37,143 nucleotides of DNA from Spirochaetales bacterium (GTDB taxonomy: Bacteria; Spirochaetota; Spirochaetia; DSM-27196; PWMO01), in the NCBI GenBank assembly GCA_007123465.1, contig SKLB01000094.1:1-37143 (forward strand), in the 5' to 3' direction. Positions 1-8,306 of this stretch are shown piece after piece. Positions within the stretch are counted from its first letter, which is position 1. Every line of letters starts with the position of its first letter. The notes beneath the pieces are model-generated. The model ran no database searches. It was not told the origin of the DNA and saw nothing but the letters and a program-made list of their open reading frames with translations. A program made the position numbers and the translations under genes.

Positions 1-323
1 ACGCGCCATTAGGTGGAGAGCGCGGTTGGACGCGCATCGACGTGGGACAACGTTACCCCGAGCCTGCAGCAGCGTTCCCCGGGCCCAAGTTTGCCATGGG
101 CTGGGTGCGCTGCCACCTGGCTTCAATAGCCGAGTTCCTCTTCGCACTGCACCACAATCGCAGCCACCGGCCGGGAATCATTGAAGCTCTGTGGGTGCAG
201 CAGCTGATAGAGACGCTGCAGCGTTCTGCCCGCCTCAAGCAGAGCCGGGTCCCGTTGACACCGTCAGCTATCCGCGATTTGCTGCAAGACGCGGTCAGCG
301 CAGACGCAACGGAGCGCGCGTGA
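1..323 (+). CDS. Gfo/Idh/MocA-family oxidoreductase, C-terminal fragment (5' end outside window)
   Basis: The reading frame is open from the first complete codon at position 3, so this is the 3' end of a gene that begins before the window. The visible ~106 residues look like the C-terminal part of Gfo/Idh/MocA NAD(P)-dependent sugar or inositol dehydrogenases. A segment reading 'ASIAEFLFALHHNRSHRPG' corresponds to the family's helix with the 'FldaI..gr.P.pg' pattern, followed by 'ALWVQQLIETLQRSA', the family's usual last helix before a short basic/hydrophobic tail. The Rossmann domain and the EKP motif lie outside the window, so the substrate cannot be inferred. The stop codon TGA overlaps the photolyase start in a TGATG arrangement, implying translational coupling. 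Family assignment rests on the tail pattern only. Confidence 0.7.
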   Translation, partial: APLGGERGWTRIDVGQRYPEPAAAFPGPKFAMGWVRCHLASIAEFLFALHHNRSHRPGIIEALWVQQLIETLQRSARLKQSRVPLTPSAIRDLLQDAVSADATERA

Positions 324-1777
324 TGGACTTGAACCCCGAGATACACCCCGATCGCGTCGAGGTTCTCAAACAGACGCAACGCCGTTCGGGGCGCTATGTT
401 CTCTACTGGATGCAGGGCGCGCAACGCGTGGATGACAACCATGCGCTGGAATACGCCATCGAGCGCGCCAACGAGCTCGATCTGCCTCCGCTGGTACTCT
501 TCTGCCTGACCGACAGCTATCCCGAGGCAAACCTGCGCCATTACCGCTTCATGATTGAAGGCCTGCAGGACGTTGCGGCGGGGCTCAAACAGCGTTCGAT
601 CACCTTTCTCTGTTTGCACGGTGACCCGGTTGAACTTGTGTCACAGCTGGCAATCGACGCTGCAGTGGTGGTAACCGAACGAGCCTACCTGCGCACACCG
701 CGCACGTGGCGCAAGGAGTTGGCTGATTCGATCGCATGTTCGCTGATAAGCGTCGATACCAACTTGATTGTACCGCTACACGTTGCGTCGCAGAAGCGCG
801 AATATGCTGCGCGTACCATCCGCCCCAAGCTGCGCCGGCTTTTTTCCACCTACTGCCGGCCGGTACCCGGACTGCAAGCCCGGCGTTCGGAGCCCAGATT
901 CAAACTGCCGCGCTCTCTGGAACCGATTGAACTCAGTGATATAGACCGTCTTCTGGAACAGCTGAAGCTGGATCGGTCGCTGCAAGCGGTTTCACACCAT
1001 TTCCACGGCGGACAACAGGAAGCACTGCGCCGTATGCGCAGTTTTCTCTCAGACGCTTTTTTCAGCTACGCAAATTTCCGTAACGAGCCCAAGCAGCAGG
1101 CGGTCTCGACAATGAGCCCGTACCTGCATTTCGGTCACATCTCTCCGGTCAGGTTGGCGCTGGAGGTGTTGCAGGTTCAGCACAGCGACCGGCCCTCCGA
1201 CGAGCAGCTCTCTTTTGACAACCTTATTGGCGCGGATCATCCGCAGGACAACGGATTGATCGAAAACCAGCGCGCCTATCTAGAAGAGCTCTGTGTACGG
1301 CGCGAGTTGGCGCACAACTACGTTGAGTGGGAACCATCCTACGATCGCTACACCACGCTGCCCGAGTGGGCGCGCCAGACGTTGACCTCGCACGCCGGGG
1401 ACCGCCGTCCGGCAATCTACGACCAGCAAACCCTCGAGGCTGCCGCTACCGAGGATCGGTACTGGAACGCGGCTATGAACGAGATGCGCAAGACCGGCTT
1501 CATGCACAACTATATGCGCATGTATTGGGGCAAGCAGATTATTGGCTGGACATCCGAGCCCGAACAGGCGTTTGACATTGCGCTGCGCCTCAACAACAAG
1601 TACTTTCTCGATGGACGCGATCCCAATTCATGGGCCAACGTGGGGTGGCTCTTCGGACTGCACGACCGGCCGTGGCCCGAGCGCGAGATATTTGGTACGG
1701 TGCGCAGCATGAACGCCAACGGGCTCAGACGAAAATGCGACATTGAAGGCTATATCGAGTGGGTTGACCGGCTCTAG
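323..1777 (+). CDS. phr: Class II deoxyribodipyrimidine (CPD) photolyase
   Basis: This is a 484-aa flavoprotein that uses light to split cyclobutane pyrimidine dimers in DNA. It is class II rather than the common microbial class I. The N-terminal alpha/beta domain has 'RYVLYWMQGAQRVDDNHAL', the class II hallmark near residue 20. The C-terminal FAD-binding domain has 'RYWNAAMNEMRKTGFMHNYM', then RMYWGKQI, 'LNNKYFLDGRDPNSWANVGW', GLHDRPWPEREIFG and a terminal RKCDIEGYIEWV, all class II landmarks. The open frame extends upstream to 191, but the ATG at 323 is preferred because it fits the family's N-terminus and overlaps the stop of the preceding oxidoreductase (TGATG). Length is normal for the class. 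It is probably co-transcribed with the upstream dehydrogenase gene. Confidence 0.93.
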   Translation: MDLNPEIHPDRVEVLKQTQRRSGRYVLYWMQGAQRVDDNHALEYAIERANELDLPPLVLFCLTDSYPEANLRHYRFMIEGLQDVAAGLKQRSITFLCLHGDPVELVSQLAIDAAVVVTERAYLRTPRTWRKELADSIACSLISVDTNLIVPLHVASQKREYAARTIRPKLRRLFSTYCRPVPGLQARRSEPRFKLPRSLEPIELSDIDRLLEQLKLDRSLQAVSHHFHGGQQEALRRMRSFLSDAFFSYANFRNEPKQQAVSTMSPYLHFGHISPVRLALEVLQVQHSDRPSDEQLSFDNLIGADHPQDNGLIENQRAYLEELCVRRELAHNYVEWEPSYDRYTTLPEWARQTLTSHAGDRRPAIYDQQTLEAAATEDRYWNAAMNEMRKTGFMHNYMRMYWGKQIIGWTSEPEQAFDIALRLNNKYFLDGRDPNSWANVGWLFGLHDRPWPEREIFGTVRSMNANGLRRKCDIEGYIEWVDRL

Positions 1778-1874
1778 ACGGCTTGATTCCAGCTATCGCT
1801 CAGCCGCTTCAGCCGGCCGAGCGGGTCGCCGATACTGTAGCTGCAGGACCAAATATCCATCAGGAGTACGTATC

Positions 1875-2342
1875 GTGAAAAAGCACGCAGTCATAGTTCT
1901 GGTATTGCTGATACTGCTGACAACCGCTCACAGCGCGCTCTACGCCCGTGAGACCCGGGTTGGTCTCGGCTTCGGGCTGCCCAACGCAGTGCTGGTCTTC
2001 CGCCCCGTACCGTGGGAGGTGAAAGCCGGCTACGATTTCACCGAAGGCAAAGAGTACGTATTCGGCAGCCTCGACTACCGCTTTGTAAACTCGCGCCCGA
2101 TTGTCGAAGACATTCACATTTCACTGGGGATCGGCGCCTACACCAAGCTTCTGCTGCCCGAGGATGACAGCGCCAGCGTCGAAGGCGGCATCCGCCTGCC
2201 TCTCGCCGTGCAGTACCTGCTGCTGGACGATTTCATCGAGCTATTCCTGCAGATCTCTCCAGGACTCGATTTCTATCCCAGGCTGACGTTCTCCGATCAG
2301 CCGGTCCAGGTCTGGCTCGGCTTTACGCTGCAGGTGGACTGA
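1875..2342 (+). CDS. Small secreted protein, probable outer-membrane beta-barrel
   Basis: About 155 aa, unrecognised by name. The GTG start at 1875 is chosen over the upstream frame because a GGAG sequence lies 8 nt before it and the first residues form a clear signal peptide: two lysines, a run of V/L/I residues, then a likely cleavage after A-x-A near residue 24. The mature part is short and rich in alternating hydrophobic/aromatic stretches with Gly-rich turns ('GLGFGLPNAVLVFRPVPW', 'YVFGSLDYRFVN', 'VQVWLGFTLQVD'), ending in a hydrophobic C-terminal strand. This pattern resembles small 8-stranded outer-membrane barrels of spirochaetes (DUF3996-like proteins of Borrelia), but similarity at the family level cannot be shown here. 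It stands alone between the photolyase and the convergent activase gene. Confidence 0.65.
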   Translation: MKKHAVIVLVLLILLTTAHSALYARETRVGLGFGLPNAVLVFRPVPWEVKAGYDFTEGKEYVFGSLDYRFVNSRPIVEDIHISLGIGAYTKLLLPEDDSASVEGGIRLPLAVQYLLLDDFIELFLQISPGLDFYPRLTFSDQPVQVWLGFTLQVD

Positions 2343-2389
2343 AACGATAGCCAGACTACACTGCGGCAGATGCAGCCTCCGGGATACGG

Positions 2390-5300
2390 TCACGCAACCG
2401 GCCACTCACTCGACCGCGTTACTTGCGGCGCGGCGGCAAGGCCGCTTCTGCCGCGACGCGCAGGCGGGTACGCCAGGTACGGAAGTATCGCATCGTTCTT
2501 GAAGCCACCGGTACCGTCGTAGGTCACCGAGAGCACCGGGACACCGGTCACCGCTTCGATTTTTCCGCTCATTGCCTCGGTGACCAGGCCGGCACAGCAG
2601 AACGCGGGATTGAGCTGCACAAAGAGCGCCAGGTCGGGGTGTTGCTGCGTGATGTACCAGGTCTTGAGCAGGTTGTCCTGCGACTCACCCTCATGGTCGA
2701 GGCGGACACCGAAGTGGTCCAGGATATCGGCGGGATTCTGGCTGAAGCGATTGATAGGCTCGCCGATCACTTTTTCAAAACGCCGGTAGTACCAGCGCTC
2801 CATGGTCGCAAGCGATGCCATCACGGGTTTCAACATCAGAAGCCGACCGAGCCGGCCGTCACGGCCCCATCGGCGAAAATAGACGTCACAGGTCATTCGC
2901 GTGAACTCGTGAAACGGCATGGTGACAACCTCGCCTCCGTTACGCTCGATGTACCCGATAACATCCTGGTTCATTACCTCGTTGTCGCGTACGTAGACAT
3001 CGCCAAACAGCGCAACCTTGGGACGCCGTTCCTCCTGGTCGTAGGGGATCGCATCGAACAGCTCTATGATCTCGCCCACCGCCTGTGTCTTGTTGCTTCT
3101 GTTGTCACTGAACACGTCGTGCAGGATCGACATGGCCTCTGCCAACGCCCGGTCTGTCTGCCCGCGCTGGCGTTCGTACGGTCGGATTCTGCAGGCAATG
3201 CGCCTGAGCAGTCCGGAAAACATATACGCAAGGTAGGCGTTTACCGTAATCAGCGGCGAGAGGTCCATGAACGTCATGTTGCCCAGGTAGACCGCAGCCC
3301 GCTGCAGTCCCGGATAGTCAGCCAGGATCCCTTGAATGTGATGCGGAAAGAGCTTGATATTGCACGAGAACTCGCCGGCAGGAACCCACAATGCGCTATC
3401 TTGCGGCTGAAGCCCGCGGTTGCGGATAGTGCACTCGAAGCCTTCAACCAGGGCGTTCAGCGGAATGCACTGTCCGTTATTCCAGCGCAAACTGCGTCGA
3501 ATGCTCTGTTCGGATTCCTGCATCGCAACCGCAGGGTAACCGTGTGCGCTCATTATTGCGGCAATCAAGGGAATTGCGAGATTATCCCAGTTGGGCAGCA
3601 CCAGCGTTCTGTCGCGCGGTGGCCGGCGAAGATAGCGTGGGTTGATTGCGCCGTAGCTGCGCACGGCGCTTGTAGAATCGCTGTGGTTTGTCTGTTCGAG
3701 GTGATTACCGAACGCGCGCAACGCTGCCTCTATCCGGGTTTCGTATCCCACGCGTGAATCGTGGTCATCGAGTTCGAGTACCAGATAGGGCTTGTCGTGG
3801 GCGTCCATGATGCGCTTGACGTACTCCGACACAAACGAATCAGGACCACACTTGAACGACGTCAACATCACCGGGTAGAGACCGGGAGTGCGCGCCGCGG
3901 TCCAGGCGGCCTTCAGTATTGTTGCTGCGTAGTTCCAGTTGATCTCCTGCAGCAACGCTGCGATGCTCTCCAGACTCTGTTGGTCGCATTCGAGCATGTC
4001 CTGGTAAAATACCCGCACACCCATCGCTGCCAGGATATCGGGGATGCCCTTGTTCATGCCCGACTGCAGCACCGTGTACGGCCGACCGAGCAACACAACA
4101 TCAAGGCGGTCAGCCGCGCTGCGCTTGTCGCGGTACAATTGCCGCAACGCGTCCTCGCGCCGTTGTCGAAACTCGCCCGCGCGCTGGACAGCCACGGCGA
4201 TCTGATGGTAGCGCGGACGATGATCCGGCAGTACCGACAGCGCCCGGTGCAGCTCGCCGATGAGGTGAAACATCGAGTAGCGTGAGGCAACAAGCGGCGA
4301 CACTATCCGGCTCTGCTGGTAACCGTGGGCAATCAGAGCGGAGACATACTGAGAATAGTAGCAGTACTTGCGCCGTTCGCCGTTAGCACCGGGTTTCTGC
4401 TCGAGGTAGAACGGCACAAAAAGGAAGTCTACTTCATCCAGCAGAGCCGCGGCGTGTCCAAAAAGTGCGCTCATCGGAGCACAGAACTCGGCTCCCGCCA
4501 GCGCCTTGCCGCGCTGAGCGGCATTACCGAGGCCGCTGCTGCTACGTGTTGCTATGCCAAGCTGCTCAAAAAAATAGCGCCAGTACGCCAGGTCATCGCT
4601 CATAAACAGAGCATCGGGTAGTCCGATAACCGCCTGATCGGAACTCCGGCCCTCGCCGGCCGCAGGAGAAGCACTCACGGATTCGCACGTGCTGCGTGCG
4701 CGCCGCTCCGCTCTGCGCCGTCCGCGCAGCAGATCGAAACCGCTGCTATTGCGGTTTACGTACTGGGCGCTGCCGTAGTCGCGTCCGCAGAGAAACCCGA
4801 AGGCAACACTGCGCTGCTCCAGATCGGCAACCGTCAGTTTACAGTGATTGGTGCACAGCGAGCATACTTCGCGACGCAGTGGAATAGACCGCCGGTAGAG
4901 CTCCAGACCAACAAACCGGTCCGAAATCACCTGCGAATCAACCAGCGACAGAGCAGCGCCGAGGGCTCCGGTGAGATGACACCAGCGCGATACCAGAATT
5001 GGCTGCCCCAGGCGCTGCTCAAACGCAGCAACCAGCGCCCGGTTCCTGGCTGTGGCTCCCTGGAAAAAGATCACCTTGCCGATGTTCTTCTCGACCGCAA
5101 CCTTGTGCAGGTAGTTCTCGCGTACCGCGTGGACGGCGGCGGCCAGGACCTCGTCAACAGTGTGGCCGGTTGCCAGCAGGTGGTTGACGTCGCGTTCCAT
5201 GAAGACTGTGCAGCGGCCGCTGACCAGTGGCGCACGCACCGAAACGCTATGAGCCTGGTAATCCTCTATCGATACACCCAGGCGCTTGGCCTGTTCTTCG

Positions 5301-6706
5301 AGAAAGCTGCCGGTTCCCGCTGCGCATACATTGTTCATCACCGAGAAGTTCACCCGCCCATTTCGCAGGGTAGTGAATTTGGCGTCCTGCCCGCCGATCT
5401 CAATAATGGTGTCTACATCCGGGTTCAACTGGCACGCGGCGCGCGCGTGAGCGCTGATCTCATCCATCACCTCGTCGGCGCCTATCAACTGCCCGATAAA
5501 TTTACGGCCCGACCCGGTGGTAGCGCTCCCGTGTATCGATATACGACACTCCTCACGAGAAGCTGCGTCACTGATCGACTCGAACAGCGCCTGCAGCGCG
5601 CGTAACGGCTGCCCGGCGGTACGCGTATAGAACCCGCCCAGCACACTGCCGTCCAGCGTTGTCAGCACGGATTTGGTGCTGGTTGAGCCGATATCTATAC
5701 CCAGGTAGGCGTCCAGCAGCGACGGCCATTCCCGATACAGGTCGACCTCAACTGTCAGAGCGCTTCGGTCACTTTCCGCCTTCGACGTAATGTAGCGGTA
5801 GCTGCGGTAGCTGCAGAAGTCGGGATAGTCCGAGTGCTGCAGCGTCAGCGCAGGATAGAAGGTTGAACGGTCAGGTTCACGCATCCGATGCAACTCGCTG
5901 CTGCAGCTCAGCGTCGAAGGCTGTTGCGGCGGACTATCCATCAGCCATAGCGCCGCACCAATGGCTCCCTGGTAGAGCCCTAAATCGTCAACAACGATAT
6001 CAACCGGGAGCACCTGGCGAATCTCGCGACAGACCGCCTGATTGAACGCTACGCCCCCGGTGAAAAGCACCGGTCCTTCGAGGTCTGTACCTTTGAACAG
6101 GGTGTCCGCGATATTACGCGCCATACCACGACACAATCCCTCACTGATGGCCGACAGCGAGTAACCTTCCTGTTGCGCGTGAATCAGATCGGTCTTGGCG
6201 AATACCGAACAGCGCGTGGCGACAAGCGGCACCGGATCACGATTCTGCAGCGCAATTCCGGCAAGCTGGGCACTGCCTTGCAGCGCAAGCCGTCCCGCCT
6301 GCTGATCCAGAAAGCCGCCGGTACCCGCGGCGCACGACGTGTTGGTGCGCACGCTGTGGTAGTTTCCGTCGGGGTCAAAACAGATCAGACAGAACTGCTC
6401 GCCGCCCACCAGTAAAATGGCGCGTACCTCCGGATAGCGCTGCCGCGCAGATCGAATAGTTGCCAGCCGCGAGTCGACCTGCATGTCGCTGCGCAGTGCC
6501 GCAGAGAGCTTGCCGCTTACCGCGCAGCCTCCGGTCACGGTCACGGCGTTGCGATGCATTTCTCTATCGAGCTGTTCGAGCGCAGCGGGGATATCTCCCC
6601 CGTGTGCGGTGCTGAACTTCAGCACAATCGTGGCGTCTGCATTCAACACCGCCGCAGACAGCGATGTGGAGCCTATGTCGATTCCCAGCGTGAGTGTGTT
6701 GTGCAT
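2390..6706 (-). CDS. 2-hydroxyacyl-CoA dehydratase activase-related fusion protein (double BcrAD/BadFG ATPase + DUF2229 + D-component-like)
   Basis: A 1438-aa protein. Two ASKHA-fold BcrAD/BadFG ATPase domains come first: copy 1 (about residues 5-260) begins with LGIDIGSTS and contains CAAGTGGFL (Cys125, with a second Cys at 166). Copy 2 (about 334-590) begins with LGIDIGSTSTKS and contains CAAGTGSFL (Cys461, with Cys499). In the homodimeric activator HgdC such cysteines hold a shared [4Fe-4S] cluster; here both halves are in one chain. A Cys motif CSLCTNHC follows (615-622), then a DUF2229-like region and a C-terminal region resembling 2-hydroxyglutaryl-CoA dehydratase subunits. Known relatives are ATP-driven electron donors, but the substrate of these giant fusions is not established. 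The ATG at 6706 is preferred over the longer frame to 6796 because the ATPase motif starts directly after it; the SD is weak. The gene stands alone. Confidence 0.87.
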   Translation of the reverse strand: MHNTLTLGIDIGSTSLSAAVLNADATIVLKFSTAHGGDIPAALEQLDREMHRNAVTVTGGCAVSGKLSAALRSDMQVDSRLATIRSARQRYPEVRAILLVGGEQFCLICFDPDGNYHSVRTNTSCAAGTGGFLDQQAGRLALQGSAQLAGIALQNRDPVPLVATRCSVFAKTDLIHAQQEGYSLSAISEGLCRGMARNIADTLFKGTDLEGPVLFTGGVAFNQAVCREIRQVLPVDIVVDDLGLYQGAIGAALWLMDSPPQQPSTLSCSSELHRMREPDRSTFYPALTLQHSDYPDFCSYRSYRYITSKAESDRSALTVEVDLYREWPSLLDAYLGIDIGSTSTKSVLTTLDGSVLGGFYTRTAGQPLRALQALFESISDAASREECRISIHGSATTGSGRKFIGQLIGADEVMDEISAHARAACQLNPDVDTIIEIGGQDAKFTTLRNGRVNFSVMNNVCAAGTGSFLEEQAKRLGVSIEDYQAHSVSVRAPLVSGRCTVFMERDVNHLLATGHTVDEVLAAAVHAVRENYLHKVAVEKNIGKVIFFQGATARNRALVAAFEQRLGQPILVSRWCHLTGALGAALSLVDSQVISDRFVGLELYRRSIPLRREVCSLCTNHCKLTVADLEQRSVAFGFLCGRDYGSAQYVNRNSSGFDLLRGRRRAERRARSTCESVSASPAAGEGRSSDQAVIGLPDALFMSDDLAYWRYFFEQLGIATRSSSGLGNAAQRGKALAGAEFCAPMSALFGHAAALLDEVDFLFVPFYLEQKPGANGERRKYCYYSQYVSALIAHGYQQSRIVSPLVASRYSMFHLIGELHRALSVLPDHRPRYHQIAVAVQRAGEFRQRREDALRQLYRDKRSAADRLDVVLLGRPYTVLQSGMNKGIPDILAAMGVRVFYQDMLECDQQSLESIAALLQEINWNYAATILKAAWTAARTPGLYPVMLTSFKCGPDSFVSEYVKRIMDAHDKPYLVLELDDHDSRVGYETRIEAALRAFGNHLEQTNHSDSTSAVRSYGAINPRYLRRPPRDRTLVLPNWDNLAIPLIAAIMSAHGYPAVAMQESEQSIRRSLRWNNGQCIPLNALVEGFECTIRNRGLQPQDSALWVPAGEFSCNIKLFPHHIQGILADYPGLQRAAVYLGNMTFMDLSPLITVNAYLAYMFSGLLRRIACRIRPYERQRGQTDRALAEAMSILHDVFSDNRSNKTQAVGEIIELFDAIPYDQEERRPKVALFGDVYVRDNEVMNQDVIGYIERNGGEVVTMPFHEFTRMTCDVYFRRWGRDGRLGRLLMLKPVMASLATMERWYYRRFEKVIGEPINRFSQNPADILDHFGVRLDHEGESQDNLLKTWYITQQHPDLALFVQLNPAFCCAGLVTEAMSGKIEAVTGVPVLSVTYDGTGGFKNDAILPYLAYPPARRGRSGLAAAPQVTRSSEWPVA

Positions 6707-6839
6707 ACTGCCATACCAATGGTTTGCTGCTGCAGTCCGAGGCGCGCGGCTGAGGCCGCCGCATCTACAACCAGTCTTAAGTGTAACAGCAGCCACACCA
6801 TGTTACAAGTTGGTTCTGCGCTGAACGCGGTTCAGGTGC

Positions 6840-6868
6840 TTGACACAAGGCTTCTGTTTGGCTATATT
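6840..6868 (+). promoter_or_regulatory. Sigma-70-type promoter of the thioredoxin-fold gene
   Basis: TTGACA at 6840-6845 and TATATT at 6863-6868 are separated by exactly 17 bp, almost a consensus promoter. The expected transcription start near 6875 gives a leader of about 30 nt to the ATG at 6905. Confidence 0.7.
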
Positions 6869-6878
6869 GCCAAATATA
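6857..6878. promoter_or_regulatory. Two overlapping palindromes covering the -10 element (possible operator)
   Basis: TTTGGC (6857-6862) and GCCAAA (6869-6874) form a perfect 6-bp inverted repeat around TATATT. A second perfect inverted repeat, TATATT (6863-6868) and AATATA (6873-6878), interlocks with it. Both lie on the -10 hexamer and the expected start site, a position typical of repressor operators. No regulator gene is adjacent, so the binding protein is unknown. Confidence 0.45.
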
Positions 6879-6904
6879 AGAACATAGCTACACGGAGGAA
6901 GCTC

Positions 6905-7147
6905 ATGACAATTCAGATCCTGGGACCGGGATGCAGCAACTGTCACAACCTGGAGAAGAACGCACGCGAGGCCGTTCAGAGACTCGGTATCGAAGCAGAT
7001 TTCCAGAAGGTAACCGACAGCGATCAGATCGTTGAAATGGGCGTCATGCGCACGCCGGGCCTCGCCATTGACGGAAAGGTGCAGAAGTTCGGCAAAGTGC
7101 TATCAACAGACGAGATCGCCGAGGTGCTGCAGTCTCAACAGGGATAG
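6905..7147 (+). CDS. Small thioredoxin-fold redox protein (thioredoxin_3 / redox-active disulfide protein 2 family)
   Basis: An 80-aa cytoplasmic protein. The N-terminal strand is followed by GPGCSNCHNL, with the redox CxxC at Cys10 and Cys13, and the cis-proline region is 'VMRTPGLAIDGKVQKFGKVL', diagnostic of the small thioredoxin_3 family (for example Thermotoga TM0996-like proteins). These proteins reduce disulfides or assist metalloid/thiol chemistry and often sit beside ArsR regulators or permeases; no such partner is visible here. The ATG at 6905 is chosen over the longer frame because GGAGGA lies 5 nt upstream and the protein then begins directly with the family's first beta strand. 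It has its own strong promoter and overlapping palindromes. It converges with tatC. Confidence 0.88.
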   Translation: MTIQILGPGCSNCHNLEKNAREAVQRLGIEADFQKVTDSDQIVEMGVMRTPGLAIDGKVQKFGKVLSTDEIAEVLQSQQG

Positions 7148-7197
7148 CGCAGCGGAAACCGGTTGCCAGGCGGCCTGATACCCGCCCATAAACCCGG

Positions 7198-7938
7198 TCA
7201 CGCTTCCAGCGTGCGCTCCAATTCGCGCTGTCGACGGGCGGCGAATAGGCGTGCCAGCACTATGCTCAGTTCGTACAACGCCATCATCGGGCCGATCAGC
7301 AGCAGCTGAGAAACTACATCGGGCGGCGTCAGCAGCGCCGAGGTAACCGCCAGTGCCAGGAATACGTAGGCGCGTGCGCGCCGCAGCGCCGCCGGCGATA
7401 CCAGGCCGATACGCGCCAGCATCACTATTACCACCGGCAGCTCGAAGGCAATACCGAACGCCAGCAAGATCGAATTGACAAAACCGACGTAGCTTCCAAA
7501 AGAAAACAGCGGCTCGATGGACCGGGTGGCGTAGCCGACGAAAAACCGCAGCGTGATCGGCAGTATGACCGTGTAGGCGAAGTACGCGCCGGCGGCAAAG
7601 AAGGCCGTACCTGCAATCAGCACAAACCCGGTGGCCGTCTTTTCCGCACGTGACAGCGCGGGCCTGACAAATAACCAGATCTGCAACAGCGTGAACGGCA
7701 GCGTAATGACCACTCCAAAGGTGATCGACAACCGAAGGTACGCCAGGAAAAGCTCCGGCGGCGCGAGATAAACAAATTCAGCTCCGCTGGCCAGAGCCAG
7801 CAGCCGATCAACGATGTGATCGATGAAAACGTAACAGCCCGCGCTGCCACCGATCAGAACCACAAACACCGCTATGAGTCGCCGGCGAAGCTCACTGAGA
7901 TGCTCGACAAAGCTCAGCTGGACGTCCGAGTCTGACAT
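7198..7938 (-). CDS. tatC: Sec-independent protein translocase subunit TatC
   Basis: A 246-aa inner-membrane protein, the twin-arginine signal-peptide receptor of the Tat system. The N-terminus 'SFVEHLSELRRRLI' is the TatC signature and contains the conserved cytoplasmic Glu. Six hydrophobic segments are evident, including one starting near residue 15 and those around 'LRLSITFGVVITLPFTLLQI' and 'SYVGFVNSILLAFGIAFELP', the latter ending with the conserved F-E-x-P. Length is normal. It lies 6 bp downstream of tatA on the same strand, so the two form an operon. No TatB-like second gene is present in the window, suggesting a minimal TatAC system unless tatB lies elsewhere. Confidence 0.96.
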   Translation of the reverse strand: MSDSDVQLSFVEHLSELRRRLIAVFVVLIGGSAGCYVFIDHIVDRLLALASGAEFVYLAPPELFLAYLRLSITFGVVITLPFTLLQIWLFVRPALSRAEKTATGFVLIAGTAFFAAGAYFAYTVILPITLRFFVGYATRSIEPLFSFGSYVGFVNSILLAFGIAFELPVVIVMLARIGLVSPAALRRARAYVFLALAVTSALLTPPDVVSQLLLIGPMMALYELSIVLARLFAARRQRELERTLEA

Positions 7939-7944
7939 GCTGCT

Positions 7945-8187
7945 CTAGTTCTCCGTTGTGCTGTCTGTCTTTTTCAACTCCTCGCTGTTCTTGTCACCTC
8001 GGGTATCACGCTGCACCTGATCATCGCTATTTTCAAACTCGTCGGTAATCTTGTTACTCTGCTGGCGGAAGTTGCGAATCGCGCTTCCAATAGCCTTGCC
8101 GATCTCGGGCAGCTTCTTTGGCCCAAAGATTATCAACGCTATTGCGAAGATCAGAATCAGTTCCATCGGTCCAATACGACCAAACAT
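7945..8187 (-). CDS. tatA: Twin-arginine translocase subunit TatA/E
   Basis: An 80-aa protein that oligomerises to form the Tat translocation pore. It shows the canonical layout: a short N-terminus, one transmembrane helix ('MELILIFAIALIIFGPKKLP'), the hinge FGPKKLPEIG, an amphipathic helix ('IGKAIGSAIRNFRQQ') and a charged hydrophilic tail. The ATG at 8187 is preferred over the longer frame to 8217 because GGAGGA stands just upstream and TatA proteins begin close to the helix. It is the first gene of the tatA-tatC operon, separated by 6 bp from tatC. The plain FGPKKLP hinge favours TatA over TatB. Confidence 0.95.
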   Translation of the reverse strand: MFGRIGPMELILIFAIALIIFGPKKLPEIGKAIGSAIRNFRQQSNKITDEFENSDDQVQRDTRGDKNSEELKKTDSTTEN

Positions 8188-8243
8188 AGCGGTTTTCCTC
8201 CGCTCCAATTGTATCACGCCTGCGCTGTTGCGGGTAGCACCGG

Positions 8244-8273
8244 TTGCCCATCAAAAGGTGATCCTGTTACAAT
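8244..8273 (+). promoter_or_regulatory. Possible promoter of the ylbF-like pair
   Basis: TTGCCC (8244-8249) and TACAAT (8268-8273) are 18 bp apart. The predicted start near 8280 is one base before an ATG at 8281 that opens a 9-codon frame whose TGA overlaps the start of the first ylbF-like gene. Confidence 0.4.
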
Positions 8274-8306
8274 TACGGCGATGCAACGCACAGACGAGGT
8301 GAACCG

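Noticed and set aside
2423..3757. A 444-codon open frame on the plus strand, and others up to 253 codons, opposite the large activase gene.
   Set aside because: They are antisense shadows of a well-supported coding frame in GC-rich DNA, with no recognisable domain and low-complexity basic composition.
7148..7197. ACCGGT palindrome between the convergent thioredoxin-like and tatC genes as a terminator.
   Set aside because: The pairing is short and no T-run follows on either strand.
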